Part shown: in pieces, positions 62,933 to 64,000 of the stretch
Layout of the letters: every line of letters starts with the position of its first letter
Numbering within the stretch: the stretch's first letter is position 1
Source: Hyphomicrobiales bacterium
GTDB lineage: Bacteria; Pseudomonadota; Alphaproteobacteria; Rhizobiales; Beijerinckiaceae
NCBI GenBank assembly: GCA_027489535.1
Contig: JAIXZO010000012.1
Coordinates: 122,808-186,807, forward strand
Length of the DNA: 64,000 nt
Direction: 5' to 3'
Made by a program: the position numbers and the translations under genes
Notes under the pieces: generated by a model
What the model was told of the DNA's origin: nothing
The model's input: the letters and a program-made list of their open reading frames with translations, nothing else
Database searches by the model: none

Positions 62933-63237
62933 GATCGCCGCTCCAACACGTGTCACCTGCGGAAGAATAGCGAGCACTTCACGGGACGACGGTTCGGATG
63001 CGGATTTTTTACGACATGCTGCTTCGGCAGAGACGATGTTATGCCGCGACTAGGTCCGCGAGGCCGCCGTTGCGGAGGGCCGCTCTGTGGCGTGCAGGTC
63101 GTCGCACCGCCACCGCCAGGAAACGAGAACTTAGTGGGTGGCGCGGGAGACGCTGGGACGGGCGAAGTCCGCCCACCGTCCCGGATTGGGCAGAAAGCCG
63201 GAATCAACGCGATGCGCGAGGCCTGCTGCCACCAAGG
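62933..63237. other. Junction between the integrase region and the truncated phoR
   Basis: About 300 bp without a recognisable intact gene. The left part holds the likely promoter of integrase 2. A minus-strand open stretch ending at a TAA near 63132-63134 (containing NPGRWADFARPS) could be a gene remnant, but I do not recognise it. Homology to PhoR begins at about 63238. No copy of the tRNA-Thr 3' end is visible here. Confidence 0.45.
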
Positions 63238-63702
63238 AGCGTAGGCGCCGTCGCCCGCCAGACCGCCGATGTCCTGTCCCGCTTGGCCGAAGAGCGCGGC
63301 GTCGAACTGGAATGCACGCTCGCGGACGGCGACCGCCTCGTCGTCGCGGGCGATCAGGACGAACTGCTCCGCGTCGCCGAAAACCTCGTGGAAAACGCCG
63401 TCAAATACGGCCGCACCGGCGGACGCGTCGACGTCCGGGCGGAGCGCGTGCAGACCGCGAGCGGCGACGAGGTCGTCCTCTCCGTCCGCGATTACGGCCC
63501 CGGCATCGCGGCCGGGCATCTCCCGCGTCTGACCGAGCGTTTCTACCGCGTGGACGTGGCGGAGAGCCGCGACAAGGGCGGCACCGGCCTGGGCCTCGCC
63601 ATCGTCAAGCACATCGTCAACCGCCATCGCGGCCGTCTGGCGGTCGAGAGCCGGCCGGGCGAAGGCGCGACGTTCCGGGTCGCAGTGCCCGCACTCGATT
63701 GA
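63238..63702 (+). pseudogene. phoR: 5'-truncated phosphate-sensor histidine kinase PhoR
   Basis: Only the C-terminal ATPase half survives. It has the N box (LLRVAENLVENAVKYG), the G1/F boxes (RDYGPGIAAG, LTERFYRVD) and the G2 box (KGGTGLGLAIVKHI). The membrane segments, PAS domain and the dimerisation domain with the phospho-accepting His are missing, and the reading frame upstream has no kinase character. It lies directly upstream of pstS, the usual place for phoR. The loss coincides with the edge of the integrase region. A rescuing intact copy elsewhere is possible. Confidence 0.75.
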
Positions 63703-63723
63703 ACGCGCGGCCCCCGTCGCAAA

Positions 63724-63741
63724 CCGTCATTCAACCGTCAT
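63724..63741 (+). promoter_or_regulatory. Pho box upstream of pstS
   Basis: Two perfect CCGTCAT repeats are separated by TCAA (11-bp period), matching the PhoB-binding direct repeat (CTGTCAT-N4-CTGTCAT). The site ends 67 nt before the pstS start codon. Confidence 0.85.
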
Positions 63742-63808
63742 GCAGCGGGCTTAACCGACGGGTCGCGAGGCACTCGCCTCCGCACCGATGCTTCGGGAGA
63801 ACACCGAG

Positions 63809-64000
63809 ATGAACCGCCAGATCCTCCTCGCGACCACCGTCGCGGCCGCCATTCTCGCCGCGGGCTCCGCCCAAGCGCGCGACCAGATCCGCATCGTCGG
63901 GTCGTCCACCGTCTATCCGTTCACCACCGCCGTCGCGGAAGCCTTCGGCAAGTCCGGCGGCGGCAAGACGCCCGTCGTCGAATCGACCGGCACCGGCGGC
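63809..64000 (+). CDS. pstS: Phosphate ABC transporter substrate-binding protein PstS (partial, N-terminus)
   Basis: The window ends after 64 codons. A signal peptide (MNRQILLATTVAAAILAAG, cleavage after AQA) leads into DQIRIVGSSTVYPFTTAVAE, the phosphate-binding start of PstS, and VESTGTGG. It is the periplasmic receptor of the high-affinity PstSCAB phosphate importer. A Pho box upstream indicates PhoB control. Confidence 0.93.
   Translation, partial: MNRQILLATTVAAAILAAGSAQARDQIRIVGSSTVYPFTTAVAEAFGKSGGGKTPVVESTGTGG

Overview
This GC-rich window comes from an alphaproteobacterial chromosome, almost certainly Hyphomicrobiales (Rhizobiales). The order dnaA-dnaN-recF-gyrB beside rpsT, an enoyl-CoA hydratase, mutM-ubiE-ubiB-coaBC-dut, then irr/fabA-fabB-fabI, rpmH-rnpA-yidC-engB-argB-dapD-dapE/truA-fmt-def-rmuC and murA-DUF2948-hisD-UPF0262 is the conserved layout of that order. 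Irr and the ALAS-type hemA fit the same placement. The genus cannot be fixed from the sequence alone.

Layout. 1-8.0 kb: replication cluster on the minus strand (gyrB, recF, dnaN, dnaA), an 880-bp non-coding dnaA-rpsT gap rich in GANTC sites, and rpsT with a clear promoter and terminator. 8.1-23.3 kb: lipid and cofactor housekeeping. It includes a TauE-type permease, enoyl-CoA hydratase, mutM, ubiE-ubiB, coaBC-dut, an Rrf2 regulator lacking Fe-S cysteines next to cysK, a D-2-hydroxyacid dehydrogenase, Irr divergent from fabA-fabB-fabI, and dCTP deaminase. 23.4-35.3 kb: tRNA-Gly(CCC), a SCO1 copper chaperone, rpmH-rnpA-yidC-engB, arginine and lysine biosynthesis genes, and truA-fmt-def opposite rmuC. 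35.4-53.5 kb: a catabolic and accessory stretch with an acyl-CoA dehydrogenase, a 905-aa acyl-CoA-synthetase/GNAT fusion, lutABC (lactate), DUF3422, glcDEF (glycolate), a small winged-helix regulator with a dense set of inverted repeats in its leader, a tripartite tricarboxylate transporter, a TerC-family protein and azlCD. 53.5-59.5 kb: a palindromic repeat, then murA-hisD operon genes, ALAS hemA and tRNA-Thr(GGU). 59.5-64 kb: a small mobile region immediately downstream of tRNA-Thr with two convergent paralogous tyrosine recombinases, a 5'-truncated phoR kinase, and the start of pstS behind a clean Pho box.

Functional links. lutABC, glcDEF and the nearby carboxylate transporter together suggest uptake and oxidation of small 2-hydroxy acids. 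Irr, ALAS and the SCO protein tie into haem and cytochrome oxidase assembly. fabA-fabB-fabI form the unsaturated fatty acid branch.

Most worth a second look: the winged-helix gene whose Shine-Dalgarno sits in a hairpin and whose upstream region carries repeated TTGAATC half-sites; the Rrf2-cysK pair with an intervening palindrome; the palindromic element whose two ends supply the stop codons of both convergent neighbours; and the twin-integrase region that ends in a decapitated phoR. No CRISPR array, rRNA operon, transposase or obvious defence system was seen.
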